DNA of 64,000 nt, from the NCBI GenBank assembly GCA_029260735.1, contig JAJDCR010000057.1, positions 1-64,000 of the forward strand, written 5' to 3'. Positions 9,250-17,762 of this stretch are shown piece after piece (the stretch's first letter is position 1; every line of letters begins with the position of its first letter). Source of the DNA: Planctomycetota bacterium (lineage in GTDB: Bacteria; Planctomycetota; Uabimicrobiia; Uabimicrobiales; Uabimicrobiaceae). Below the pieces are notes generated by a model. The model ran no database searches. It had not been told where the DNA came from and saw nothing but the letters and a program-made list of their open reading frames with translations. A program made the translations under genes and the position numbers.

Positions 9250-10269
9250 ATGAAATTAGTCAAAATTTCAAATAAAGTAAAAAAATTAGTTTTTTTTAAC
9301 CTCTTCATGATCCTTTTTATTCTGGGTTTATTTGAGTTTATGCTAGGATTTTTTTTAACCCAAGGCCCTTTTTCTCAGCCTCTTTTCCAGGGCATTGCAG
9401 CTAAACTATATCGGGGAGAAAGAAATATCGTCCAATATACACCTGAGTTTGGACGATATGATTCAGAACTCTCTTATACCTTAAAACCAGGCCAGTTTAT
9501 CTTTCGCAATAGAGAATTTGCCAATGAATATAGAGTGAATCACTTAGGTTTGCGTGATGACGAAGAATCTCTCAATAAACCTAGTATCATTGTTTTAGGA
9601 GATTCTTTGGCAATGGGGTGGGGAGTCGAGCAAGAGGAAACTTTTGCTCAAGTTATCGAGAAATCTCAAGGCATACGCGTTTTAAATGCGGCAATATCTT
9701 CCTATGGAACGGCTCGTGAGATTATGTCTCTCTCGCGGTTTGATTGCGAAAACCTGAAGTATTTAATCATTCAGTACTGCGATAACGACTTTGAAGAAAA
9801 TAAAGAGTTTTTTCTTAGTAAGAATACTCTTCCTATCATGAGCGAAGAAAAATATCAGTCTTACGTAGAAAAACATCTCCGAAGAAAAAATTATTATCCA
9901 GGCAAATATCTAAACCGCACTTTAAAAGAAGTGCGCCATCGAAATGACCAAGTGGAAAACCAAAAAGGAGAAGCCGAATATTTTTTGAATGTTTTGGCTC
10001 ATTCAAAAACCTCTTTGGATAAAGTACAAATTATCGTTTTAGAGACCAATATGTATGCCGCTAACGACAGTGATTTTACTCAAAAAATCTCCGAAGAATT
10101 AACAAAGAGAGAGTATCCTGAGTATATAGAGAATATTCAACTATTAGATGTTTCAAAAGTATTAGATCCGAGCCATTACTTTCCTTTAGATGGCCACTTG
10201 ACAGAGAAAGGACATAAAATTATTGCTGAAATGCTTACAATGATGATGGGGGAAGAGAAAAAAGAGTAG
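9250..10269 (+). CDS. Membrane-anchored SGNH/GDSL hydrolase-like protein
   Basis: 339 residues. A single N-terminal membrane segment (about residues 12-37, VFFNLFMILFILGLFEFML) precedes an exported SGNH fold. Block I is VLGDSLAMGWGV with the candidate nucleophile Ser119, and the C-terminal DGHLTEKGH supplies the Asp-x-His block. The Asn-containing block is less clear (IQYCDNDFEEN could be it). Such proteins act as esterases or acetyl-transfer enzymes on envelope glycans. The substrate is not known. It is transcribed alone, divergently from the SDR gene, after an AT-rich 190-bp spacer. Confidence 0.75.
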   Translation: MKLVKISNKVKKLVFFNLFMILFILGLFEFMLGFFLTQGPFSQPLFQGIAAKLYRGERNIVQYTPEFGRYDSELSYTLKPGQFIFRNREFANEYRVNHLGLRDDEESLNKPSIIVLGDSLAMGWGVEQEETFAQVIEKSQGIRVLNAAISSYGTAREIMSLSRFDCENLKYLIIQYCDNDFEENKEFFLSKNTLPIMSEEKYQSYVEKHLRRKNYYPGKYLNRTLKEVRHRNDQVENQKGEAEYFLNVLAHSKTSLDKVQIIVLETNMYAANDSDFTQKISEELTKREYPEYIENIQLLDVSKVLDPSHYFPLDGHLTEKGHKIIAEMLTMMMGEEKKE

Positions 10270-10477
10270 GCGATGGTAAAAAACCTACTTAAGGAGAAAA
10301 AGAATTAAGACAAGAGATAAATTCGGAGAATTTCATCAACATAAAGATTTTTTATATTTTCCTTTGCTTTTCTTTGCGCCTTTGCGTGAAATTCTTTTCT
10401 ACTCAAAATCCACTGCGGAGGGGAAAAAATACAAAGGCTACAGCTTAACTTAATGCTCTTGGTGCTTATTATGGTGT
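10270..10477. other. Intergenic region without a recognisable gene
   Basis: Lies between two convergent genes. It holds short CTTTGCG-type direct repeats around 10367-10390 but no open frame with a ribosome-binding site and no clear terminator hairpin. Confidence 0.3.
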
Positions 10478-11131
10478 TTAGGGTGTGCCTTCATTCTGTT
10501 TTTGAGGGAGAGTTTTAATTTCTTTCTTCTGAGGAGTTCTTATTCTGTCTATTTTAGGGGCAGGTGTTTTTTGAAGTCCATGCATATAAACCTTTATACG
10601 AACTTCATCATCAATTAAGTTAAGCGCATGCATCATACCAAAGTCGCTTCTTTTAATCGTGAAAAGCGCTCGAAACCCTCTGCGCTTAGGGTCTTTTCTG
10701 TTAATGGAAAGTAGGTGGCGTGCCCGACAAGAAATAGTGCGAGTAACTCCACGAATGCTCATTTTTCCTTTGATGAAAAAAATGGATTTTTTCTGAGGGT
10801 GTTTTTGAAATTCTGTGCTTCGAAAAGTCAGAAGAGGAAATTCAGATTCTAAAAAAAAATCTTTGCTTTTGAGAATGCTATCTCGTGCTTCATTACCAGT
10901 ATCAATGCTAGCAACGCGGATTTTTACTTCAATATAATTCTCTGAGGGCTTATCTGAAGAAAACTGGAAGTGCCCTTCAATATCCCGAAAAAAACCTGTG
11001 GTATCTCGGATTCTTTTAGGATGTCCTACTCGAAAATGAGTATTGGACTGCTTGGAATCTATTTGGTAGTGTTCGGCCCAGCAAAGACTACTTACAAAAA
11101 GAAAAATGAAAAGAGTGTTTTTCATTCCCAT
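10478..11131 (-). CDS. YceI-family periplasmic protein
   Basis: 217 residues. A signal peptide (MKNTLFIFLFVSSLCWA) is followed by the YceI lipocalin-like beta-barrel: HYQIDSKQSNTHFRVGH, then VRVASIDTGNEARDSILKSKDFF, FPLLTFRST and the C-terminal IKRSDFGM segment. Family members bind long-chain isoprenoids or amphiphilic lipids in the periplasm. The C-terminal 35 residues (KTPAPKIDRIRTPQKKE...) are a basic, proline-rich tail beyond the domain and unusual for the family. The start may be the ATG at 11131 or the ATG at 11125; a TTG at 11134 is also in frame. It is divergent from the enoyl-CoA hydratase gene. Confidence 0.85.
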   Translation of the reverse strand: MGMKNTLFIFLFVSSLCWAEHYQIDSKQSNTHFRVGHPKRIRDTTGFFRDIEGHFQFSSDKPSENYIEVKIRVASIDTGNEARDSILKSKDFFLESEFPLLTFRSTEFQKHPQKKSIFFIKGKMSIRGVTRTISCRARHLLSINRKDPKRRGFRALFTIKRSDFGMMHALNLIDDEVRIKVYMHGLQKTPAPKIDRIRTPQKKEIKTLPQKQNEGTP

Positions 11132-11226
11132 CAACTTTCTAATAAAATTACAGATGAAAAAATTACTGTTTTGAGACTTTGTTTCGTATAATAAGAAAAA
11201 AAAATCATTTAAGAGGTTCTCGCGAG

Positions 11227-11258
11227 AAAATTTTCTTTTCCTTGGGAAAGAAAATTTT
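11227..11258. promoter_or_regulatory. Perfect 12-bp inverted repeat in divergent promoter region
   Basis: AAAATTTTCTTT and AAAGAAAATTTT are separated by 8 bases, midway between the YceI gene and the enoyl-CoA hydratase gene, which are divergently transcribed. Position and symmetry suit an operator for a dimeric regulator or a bidirectional hairpin. No regulator is adjacent. Confidence 0.4.
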
Positions 11259-11326
11259 ATATAATTTTTTTGAAATCTTGTCTATAAATGCGTTCGTTCT
11301 ATGAGTTTTACTTTTAGGAAGCCGTT

Positions 11327-12124
11327 ATGGAAACAAAAATTTTAATAGATTTCTCTCACGATGATAAAATCTGCACGCTTCGCTTAAACTGCCCTACAAC
11401 TCGCAATGCCATTTCCCCTAAAATGATAGAAGAATTGTCAAAAATTAGCGATGAAATTAGCCGAAACAAAGATATTTCCGTTGTCATTTTAACAGGAGAA
11501 GGAAAAGCTTTTTGCTCAGGGGGGAATATTAAAGAGATGGCCGACCCTGAAAGCACTTTCCAAGGAGCTACCGAGGAAGTAGAAGCTTTTTATCAAGGAG
11601 TTATTCAGCAAATTCCTCGAGCTTTAACTAGCATACCCGTTCCGACAATTGCAGCGATTAACGGACCTGCGATTGGTGCAGGTTTTGACATTGCTATGAT
11701 GTGTGATCTTCGGATCGTCTCCGAGAGTGCTACCTTATCTCAAAGTTTTGTTAATTTAGGCCTTATCTCCGGTGATGGAGGAGCTTATTTTCTTCCTAGA
11801 CTAGTCGGCTATGCTAAGGCTTGTGAAATTGCTTTCACCGGAAAATCCATCAGTGCTCAACAAGCGCTGCAGTGGGGTTTAGTAACAGAACTCGCAACTC
11901 CTGAAAAATTCTTACCCCGAGTGGAAGAGCTGGCTTTGGAGATAGCCTCTCATTCAAGAGAAGCTCTCTTGGAATGTAAATCCCTTTTACAGCGAAGTTT
12001 ACAATTAGAAAATATGGAATCATTTCTCAGATGGACTGCTCGGAAACAAGCCCGTTTACATCAAACAGGTAAGCACCAAGCAGCCATAAAACGACTTTTG
12101 CATCTACGCGAAAATCGAGAGTAA
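11327..12124 (+). CDS. Enoyl-CoA hydratase/isomerase family protein
   Basis: 265 residues of the crotonase fold. The oxyanion-hole segments are present as GKAFCSGGNIKEMAD and INGPAIGAGFDIAMMCDLRI; the catalytic region around VNLGLISGDGGAYFLPRL carries an acidic residue. It resembles hydratases of fatty-acid or aromatic-acid degradation and is a third crotonase beside the two in the paa operon 4 kb away. AGGAAG lies upstream of the ATG at 11327. It is monocistronic, transcribed toward and converging on the phosphatase gene. Substrate cannot be assigned; it could supplement the phenylacetate pathway or act on a branched-chain acyl-CoA. Confidence 0.88.
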   Translation: METKILIDFSHDDKICTLRLNCPTTRNAISPKMIEELSKISDEISRNKDISVVILTGEGKAFCSGGNIKEMADPESTFQGATEEVEAFYQGVIQQIPRALTSIPVPTIAAINGPAIGAGFDIAMMCDLRIVSESATLSQSFVNLGLISGDGGAYFLPRLVGYAKACEIAFTGKSISAQQALQWGLVTELATPEKFLPRVEELALEIASHSREALLECKSLLQRSLQLENMESFLRWTARKQARLHQTGKHQAAIKRLLHLRENRE

Positions 12125-12159
12125 GAGCTATTTTCTATTTTAACTATTTTTTATTTTAA

Positions 12160-14286
12160 CTATTTTCTTAAGACAACTTTCTCGATGGGTCCTAAAGTAT
12201 CAGGATTAATCACTTCCATGCTAATTTTTTTTCCTTCGACATGAAAGAGAACAATCGCGTGTTGAGTTGTAAATCCTTGTGTGTGACTACTCCAAGGAAG
12301 AACTTCTTGCGCATAGTAGGGGGCTCCAGCTGCTCCATTATTTACCTGCCAGAGTTCTCGGAAATAAGGTGCCTCTGTGATCTTTGGCTTGTCCCAGCCT
12401 TCTGGATAAATGTTCGCTTTTTTAGTAAGGTGCATTCTATTATAGTTGTGTTCATCGCCGGTAAGCATAGCAACTACCTTAGAGCTTTTCATCAAAGTGC
12501 TCAAATACTCGTCTCGCCTTTCGATAATCCCTTTCTCTACGGGTTTTCCTCCGACAATAGCACGGTATTTATTTTTTCCGCCGTACCACATGTCATCTTT
12601 GCTATGTCCTCCGTTAGGAAAAGCCGGTGTATGTTGACTAACAAAGATAAAATCGATTTTGTCATCATCCTCTAGTTTTTTCAAAGTTTGGCCAAGCCAC
12701 TCCATTTGATTATCCATAATATAGGCATGAAGATTTCCGCTCGGATCATTAGTATACTGTAGTGAAGGTGAATACCAGTAGTTAGAATTAAGAACAACCA
12801 TCGCTACATTATCATAAGTGTAGTAATAAACATTTTCTTCATAAGAAGGAAAATCTTTTTTATTTGGATTAGGGTCATAGACCGCTCCATCTTCGCTTTC
12901 TGGTCCATTCTTCGGAATGACAAAAGCTCTCGCGAAAGCAACCTCTGCTGAATCAGTGGCATAAGGAAATTTGTCGACACTGACTCCATACTCACTTCCG
13001 TCGCTGAAAATATGAACAAGAGCTTCGTGATTTCCCATAGCAGGGTAAACAGGGAAATAATGAGCAAAAGGCTCTATTGTTCTTTTCCAATTGCTGTACT
13101 GAAAAAGAGTTTCTTCCATCGTCGGACAGTAGCCGTCGATCATGTCTCCAGTGAATTGAAAGAAAGCGACCTTTCTTTTGGCCGCAACCGCCATGATTTT
13201 TTTCATGACATAGGTGTTCACTCCCCAGACATTCCGCTCTCCTCCCCCTTGGCCAGAGCGTGAATCACTAGCGTAAGCAAAAGAAAAGGGCTTACGAGAA
13301 CCAGAGGCTGGAGCCGTTTGAAAAGAATACTCTTCGCTATAATCTCCGACGTGCACACTATAGCGATATTTAGTATCGGGTTGCAATCCATCGACCAATA
13401 TCTCGTGCTCGGTTCCTTTATCTCCAAAAAAAGTTCTGTCATCCGCTCTGACAACCGCATTGGCAAAAAAATTAGTGCTAAAAGAAATAGTCGCACTTTT
13501 ACTTGTCAGAAGCTGTACAAAAGGCCCTTCGACAATACTTGATCCTACAGTAAAGGGGCCTGTTCCTCGAAAAGAAATTTTACCATCATAGATGATAGTC
13601 CCTTTTTTATTGAGAATGCGATAACCGAGAACCCCTTTTCCTGATTTTTCCCAGCCAATCATATCATAACGGCCATCTAGTTTACTAATGTTCACCTGGG
13701 CTTTTCCATCGGCAATATTAGCTGTCCTTTTATAGAAAACAGGGTAGGGGTAAAGTCCATCTTTTAAATGGATAAAACCATAGTAGAGAGTTCCTTGCAG
13801 ATAGTGCCAGACTTCCAAGCGACCATCTTCCTTTACGAGATGATATTCTTTGTCCTCGCTCATGTCATGGATTGTCCATTCTTCCTGCGGAACAATTTCT
13901 TCAATCTCTCCTTCTCCCAGAGAAATACCGTATTCAGAGAACATCTCTTGCAACTCATTTCCAATTTGCATAGCACCGAGCGCTTTTATTGCCTTGAGCG
14001 GTAAATGGAAAAGGGGGCTGTGGTTAAAGTCAAACTCTAATCCATCTTCACTTCCCTTAGCGGCTTGTACCATTTGATCGGTAGAAAAAAGAGAAGTCCC
14101 TTTGAGTAAACGAGATCGAACAATTTCGCCTTCTTTTTTTAATTCCAGGTACATTCCTTTTTGGTCAACCTTGATCGAGGAGTTAATACTCGGGATTTCT
14201 ACCAGAGAAGAATCTTGAGCAAAGGAGGAAATAAAACAAAAAGAACAAACAAAGAAAAAGAGAGCAGATAAAGTGTAGTATTTCAT
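12160..14286 (-). CDS. Secreted purple-acid-phosphatase-like metallophosphoesterase
   Basis: 708 residues with a signal peptide (MKYYTLSALFFFVCSFCFISSFA). The N-terminal 230 residues are unrecognised beta-rich sequence. A fibronectin-III-like module (about 255-325, ending in VDGLQPDTKYRYSVHVGDYSEEYSF) precedes a calcineurin-type metallophosphoesterase. Metal-ligand motifs visible are FAYASDSR, FQFTGDMID, YPAMGNHEA, VSQHTPAF and LTGDEHNYNR, in the right order for a dinuclear site. Such enzymes hydrolyse phosphomonoesters outside the cytoplasmic membrane. I chose the ATG at 14286 because AGGAAG lies 6 bases upstream and the signal peptide begins there; the longer frame to 14343 lacks this. Note FAYASDSR where FxxxxDxH would be usual, so the first metal ligand set may differ. 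Confidence 0.85.
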   Translation of the reverse strand: MKYYTLSALFFFVCSFCFISSFAQDSSLVEIPSINSSIKVDQKGMYLELKKEGEIVRSRLLKGTSLFSTDQMVQAAKGSEDGLEFDFNHSPLFHLPLKAIKALGAMQIGNELQEMFSEYGISLGEGEIEEIVPQEEWTIHDMSEDKEYHLVKEDGRLEVWHYLQGTLYYGFIHLKDGLYPYPVFYKRTANIADGKAQVNISKLDGRYDMIGWEKSGKGVLGYRILNKKGTIIYDGKISFRGTGPFTVGSSIVEGPFVQLLTSKSATISFSTNFFANAVVRADDRTFFGDKGTEHEILVDGLQPDTKYRYSVHVGDYSEEYSFQTAPASGSRKPFSFAYASDSRSGQGGGERNVWGVNTYVMKKIMAVAAKRKVAFFQFTGDMIDGYCPTMEETLFQYSNWKRTIEPFAHYFPVYPAMGNHEALVHIFSDGSEYGVSVDKFPYATDSAEVAFARAFVIPKNGPESEDGAVYDPNPNKKDFPSYEENVYYYTYDNVAMVVLNSNYWYSPSLQYTNDPSGNLHAYIMDNQMEWLGQTLKKLEDDDKIDFIFVSQHTPAFPNGGHSKDDMWYGGKNKYRAIVGGKPVEKGIIERRDEYLSTLMKSSKVVAMLTGDEHNYNRMHLTKKANIYPEGWDKPKITEAPYFRELWQVNNGAAGAPYYAQEVLPWSSHTQGFTTQHAIVLFHVEGKKISMEVINPDTLGPIEKVVLRK

Positions 14287-14507
14287 AGATCTTCCTATTT
14301 GAAAAAACTGAGTAAGCAAAAAAACTAGCTTTCTACAAAACAACAGATTGGAATAAGATCCTCTGTTGCTCGCTACCGCTATACATTATGCTATTCTTAG
14401 CTCAAAAATAAAAGTCTAAAATTTTGTTCAGTTAAACATTTTTTGATAAATAGGGAGAAAATAAAGGAAGGGATGTGGGCAGAGAATTTAATAAGCAGTT
14501 TAAATAA

Positions 14508-14556
14508 AAGTGACGGCAAATCGTTGCTTTGTTTATATCTCACGATTGCCGTCACT
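14508..14556 (-). terminator. Hairpin downstream of PEP-CTERM gene
   Basis: AAGTGACGGCAAATCGT and its near-complement ACGATTGCCGTCACTT (one bulged base) flank a loop of about 17 bases, 40-85 bases beyond the stop of the minus-strand PEP-CTERM gene. There is no long T-run, so the call rests on position and stem strength. A tandem repeat of TAATC (14575-14597) lies between the gene end and the stem. Confidence 0.5.
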
Positions 14557-14593
14557 TCGATGGGTATTATCTTTTAATCTAATCTAATCTAAT

Positions 14594-15358
14594 CTAGTTT
14601 TTTTTCTTCAGTAAAACTAGAGCTAAGCCAATAGCACCTAAAAGAAGGCTACTGGGCTCAGGAACGGCACCACCGATATTAAGATCTCTTATTTGTAGAG
14701 TACCTTCATCTGTGATACCAAAAGTTAGATTTGTTCCTGAAGAGACAGGACTTAAACCTGTCGCGGAAAGAGTGGATGAGTTAGGCTTCGCTTGACCCAC
14801 TTGCCAAAAAGTAACATCGAAACTTCCATTGGCTCCGTAAACGAGTTCAAAATTAATATCTATGCCACTGCCAATAAAAGGAACGTCTGCAAATGCGATA
14901 CTTTCACCAGGATTGTCATTAAAATTGACATTGGTACTACGATCAACAACGTAGATATTGTCTGTACCGTTCATGTCATAGAAAATACCGTAACCTTTAG
15001 TAAAGGTATTGTAACCTGTACCACCAAAGTTAGTCAGCTCCGCCTCTGTAGCATTGATGGCGATATAAAGTGCGGTTGAAGAAATGGGAATAGTAAAATT
15101 CAAAATACCAGAAATGGTTGTTTCGGTCAAATTTTGTCCCAAATCTAAAGCAATAAAGTTGTCGCCAATGCTTTCACTACCGCCATTATCGACAAATAGA
15201 TTGGTACCATCAAAACCATTAAGTCCATTTGACCCACTTACTCTCTCAGAAAAACCTTTCCAAGTATTACCTGAGCCATCTGTAAATGTTGTTGTTACTG
15301 CTGTGACACTCGCAACAACAAAGAGATTTAAAAATAAGCATAAGAGAATATTTTTCAT
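14594..15358 (-). CDS. PEP-CTERM sorted secreted protein
   Basis: 254 residues. A signal peptide (MKNILLCLFLNLFVVASVTAV) is followed by about 200 residues rich in Thr, Gly, Asn and beta-strand patterns. It ends with a PEP-CTERM signal: VPEPSSLLLGAIGLALVLLKKK, that is the PEP box, a hydrophobic helix and a basic tail. In known systems an exosortase cleaves this tail and the protein reaches the envelope or extracellular matrix. No exosortase gene is in the window. I chose the ATG at 15358 because AAGGAT precedes it and it starts the signal peptide. The body has no recognised domain; it has the look of a surface or matrix protein. Confidence 0.8.
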   Translation of the reverse strand: MKNILLCLFLNLFVVASVTAVTTTFTDGSGNTWKGFSERVSGSNGLNGFDGTNLFVDNGGSESIGDNFIALDLGQNLTETTISGILNFTIPISSTALYIAINATEAELTNFGGTGYNTFTKGYGIFYDMNGTDNIYVVDRSTNVNFNDNPGESIAFADVPFIGSGIDINFELVYGANGSFDVTFWQVGQAKPNSSTLSATGLSPVSSGTNLTFGITDEGTLQIRDLNIGGAVPEPSSLLLGAIGLALVLLKKKN

Positions 15359-15433
15359 AGCTATATCCTTAGTTTTATTAACATAGAAGTTGATATACAC
15401 TGCTTGAAGCTTATGAAAACAAGAAATAATCAC

Positions 15434-15770
15434 AAGTCTGTTAATATTAACTCTAGCAAAACTACTCTAGAAAATCCAATAAAAATCCAATAAAAATCCA
15501 ATAAACCCAACAAATAATATAGAGTCATACTTTTTAGACTTTATGAAATTTCTTGTTTTCTAACAAAAATTTTCTTCCTAAATCATTTGATTTTTTTATA
15601 TATAGTGTATAATGTCTTTTACTGCAAAAAATACCTTTCATTTTTTACTAAACCAAGATACCAAACAAAAAACAAACCTCGTGATTGTGTAAACCATTCC
15701 AAAACAATTGGACTTTATCTGCAGAAATCTCTAAATCCTTTCATTTTTCATCGAAAAAGGAGTTCATGGT
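15434..15770 (+). promoter_or_regulatory. Promoter and long leader of the paa operon
   Basis: AT-rich spacer with no gene. TTGATT (15587-15592) and TATAAT (15608-15613), 15 bases apart, make a plausible sigma-70-type promoter for the operon that begins at 15771, leaving a leader of about 150 bases. A short tandem array of AAAATCCAAT-type units lies at 15472-15505. No regulator binding site can be named. Confidence 0.4.
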
Positions 15771-16559
15771 ATGAGCTACCAATACATTAGCTATGAGGTA
15801 AAAGAAGCGGTTGCTATTATTCGGTTAAACCGGCCGGATGTTCTCAATAGCTTTCATCAACCAATGGCCAAAGAATTGCAACAAGCTCTTACTCAGGTAG
15901 GAAGAGAAGCGAGCATTCGGGCTGTTCTTCTGACAGGAGAAGGGCGGGCTTTTTGTGCCGGGCAAGATTTGGCTGAGGCAACTCCTGAGGGAAAAGAGCT
16001 AGCTGATTTAGGGAATATGGTCCGAGAATCCTACAACCCTATTGTTCGGCTCATCCGTCATTTAGAGAAGCCTGTTATTTGTGCGGTTAATGGTGTCGCT
16101 GCAGGAGCGGGTGCTAATTTGGCTTTAACCTGTGATATTGTTTTTGCTTCTGAAAAAGCTTCTTTTATCCAATCTTTTGCCAAGGTGGGGGTTGTCCCTG
16201 ATACCGGAGGAACTTTCTTTCTTCCTCGTTTGATCGGCTTACCTCGGGCCACTGCTTTGATGATGCTCGGAGAAAAAATTCGGGCGAGCGAGGCGCAGTC
16301 TATGGGAATGATCTATAAGGTTTCTTCTCCTGAGAATCTTTTTGACGACGCTTTCGGGTGCGCTCGCTTTTTGGCCACTCAACCGACGAAAGCTTTGGGA
16401 TTAACGAAGCGAGGACTTAACGCCGCTTTTTCCCAAGGGTTGAATGAACAACTGGATTTAGAAGAGGAGCTTCAACGTGAAGCGGGCAAAAGTAAAGACT
16501 ATGCTGAGGGAGTGCAGGCTTTTTTGGAAAAGCGCTCTCCTCAATTTACCGGAGAGTAA
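15771..16559 (+). CDS. paaG: PaaG-like ring-1,2-epoxyphenylacetyl-CoA isomerase
   Basis: 262-residue crotonase. Oxyanion-hole segments are GRAFCAGQDLAEA and VNGVAAGAGANLALTCDIVFA; the catalytic region reads FAKVGVVPDTGGTFFLPRLIG with the Asp seen in PaaG-type isomerases. In the phenylacetate pathway PaaG turns the ring epoxide into oxepin-CoA. The assignment rests on the motif pattern and on being first in an operon with PaaH, PaaJ, PaaZ and a PaaF-like enzyme. Of two nearby ATGs, the one at 15771 is 8 bases after AAGGAG; the one at 15764 is out of frame. Its stop is 9 bases from the next start. Alternative: a generic enoyl-CoA hydratase. Confidence 0.85.
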   Translation: MSYQYISYEVKEAVAIIRLNRPDVLNSFHQPMAKELQQALTQVGREASIRAVLLTGEGRAFCAGQDLAEATPEGKELADLGNMVRESYNPIVRLIRHLEKPVICAVNGVAAGAGANLALTCDIVFASEKASFIQSFAKVGVVPDTGGTFFLPRLIGLPRATALMMLGEKIRASEAQSMGMIYKVSSPENLFDDAFGCARFLATQPTKALGLTKRGLNAAFSQGLNEQLDLEEELQREAGKSKDYAEGVQAFLEKRSPQFTGE

Positions 16560-16568
16560 GAGATTTTT

Positions 16569-17753
16569 ATGAAAGAATCTATTTCGTCAAATACTCCTAT
16601 TGGGGTTATCGGAGCAGGTACCATGGGCTCTGGTATTTGTCAAATTGCAGCTACTCATGGACATCCTGTTCGCTTGTATGATAGCTATCCAGAAGCTGCT
16701 GAAAAAGCCCAACAAAAGTTAGAAAAAATTCTGGCCCGCTTAGTTGAAAAAGGACGGATGAGCGAAGGGCAAAAAGAGCAAATTCAAGGGCGCATTGAGT
16801 ACGTTTCATCCTTAGATAAACTCCATGATTGTGGGCTGATTATTGAAGCTATTATTGAAAATGCCGAAATCAAACAAAAGGTCTTTTCCCAACTAGAGAG
16901 CATCGTTTCTTTCGATTGTATTCTGGCGAGCAACACCTCCTCTCTTTCGATCGCTTCTTTAGGGGGAGTTTGCAAGAAACCAGAGCGTTTTTTAGGGATT
17001 CATTTTTTTAATCCCGCTCCTCTGATGCCCTTGGTTGAAATTATTCCTGGTATTGCTACTGATCCTGAAATTACAAAGAAATCTCGTAAACTAATTAATG
17101 ATTGGGGAAAGACGACCGTTTTGGCAAAGGATACCCCTGGTTTTATTGTCAACCGAGTGGCTCGTCCTTTTTACGGAGAGGCTATTCGTATTCTAGAAGA
17201 AGGAATTGCTGATTCGGCCACTATTGACTGGGCTATGCGCGAAATCGGTGGCTTTCGTATGGGGCCCTTTCAACTGATGGATTTTATCGGGAATGATATT
17301 AACTACGAAGTTACCATGACCGTTTTTGAAGCTTTTTTCTACGATCCTCGCTTTAAGCCCTCTTTTACCCAAAAGCGCCTAGTCGAAGCGAAGAGACTCG
17401 GACGCAAATCGGGACAAGGATACTACGACTACCGAGAAGGAGCCATCTTACCAGAGCCTCAAAAGGATTCAGGTTTAGGCCAAGAAATTTTCTCTCGTAT
17501 TCTCGTTATGTTGATCAACGAAGCGATTGATGCTGTCTTTTTGAATGTGGCTTCCAAAGAGGATGTCGATTTAGCTATGACCAAAGGAGTTAATTACCCG
17601 AAGGGACTCCTTCATTGGGCGGATGAACTAGGATTAGAAAATGTTCTCCAGCAGTTAGAAAATTTACAAGAGGAATATGGAGAAGACCGCTATCGACCGA
17701 ATCCTCTTCTGAAAAGAATGGTTCGTCAGCAGAAAAAATTCTATTCAAGTTAG
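16569..17753 (+). CDS. paaH: 3-hydroxyacyl-CoA dehydrogenase, PaaH-like
   Basis: 394 residues. The Rossmann motif IGVIGAGTMGSGICQIAA is at the N-terminus, followed by the HFFNPAPLMPLVEII signature and two C-terminal dimerisation domains (GFIVNRVARPFYGEAIRILEEG; MLINEAIDAVFLNVASKEDVDLAMTKGVNYPKG). It oxidises 3-hydroxyadipyl-CoA to 3-oxoadipyl-CoA in the phenylacetate pathway and may also act on other 3-hydroxyacyl-CoAs. It is shorter than the roughly 475-residue enterobacterial PaaH but has both domain types. The genes on both sides are 9 bases away, so it belongs to one transcript. Confidence 0.9.
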   Translation: MKESISSNTPIGVIGAGTMGSGICQIAATHGHPVRLYDSYPEAAEKAQQKLEKILARLVEKGRMSEGQKEQIQGRIEYVSSLDKLHDCGLIIEAIIENAEIKQKVFSQLESIVSFDCILASNTSSLSIASLGGVCKKPERFLGIHFFNPAPLMPLVEIIPGIATDPEITKKSRKLINDWGKTTVLAKDTPGFIVNRVARPFYGEAIRILEEGIADSATIDWAMREIGGFRMGPFQLMDFIGNDINYEVTMTVFEAFFYDPRFKPSFTQKRLVEAKRLGRKSGQGYYDYREGAILPEPQKDSGLGQEIFSRILVMLINEAIDAVFLNVASKEDVDLAMTKGVNYPKGLLHWADELGLENVLQQLENLQEEYGEDRYRPNPLLKRMVRQQKKFYSS

Positions 17754-17762
17754 GAATTTAGT

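Noticed and set aside
10367..10390. CTTTGCG direct repeats as a regulatory site
   Set aside because: The repeats are short and irregular and lie between two convergent genes where an operator would have no target.
12241..12675. 144-codon plus-strand frame within the phosphatase gene
   Set aside because: It overlaps the conserved C-terminal metallophosphoesterase motifs on the opposite strand; no family features.
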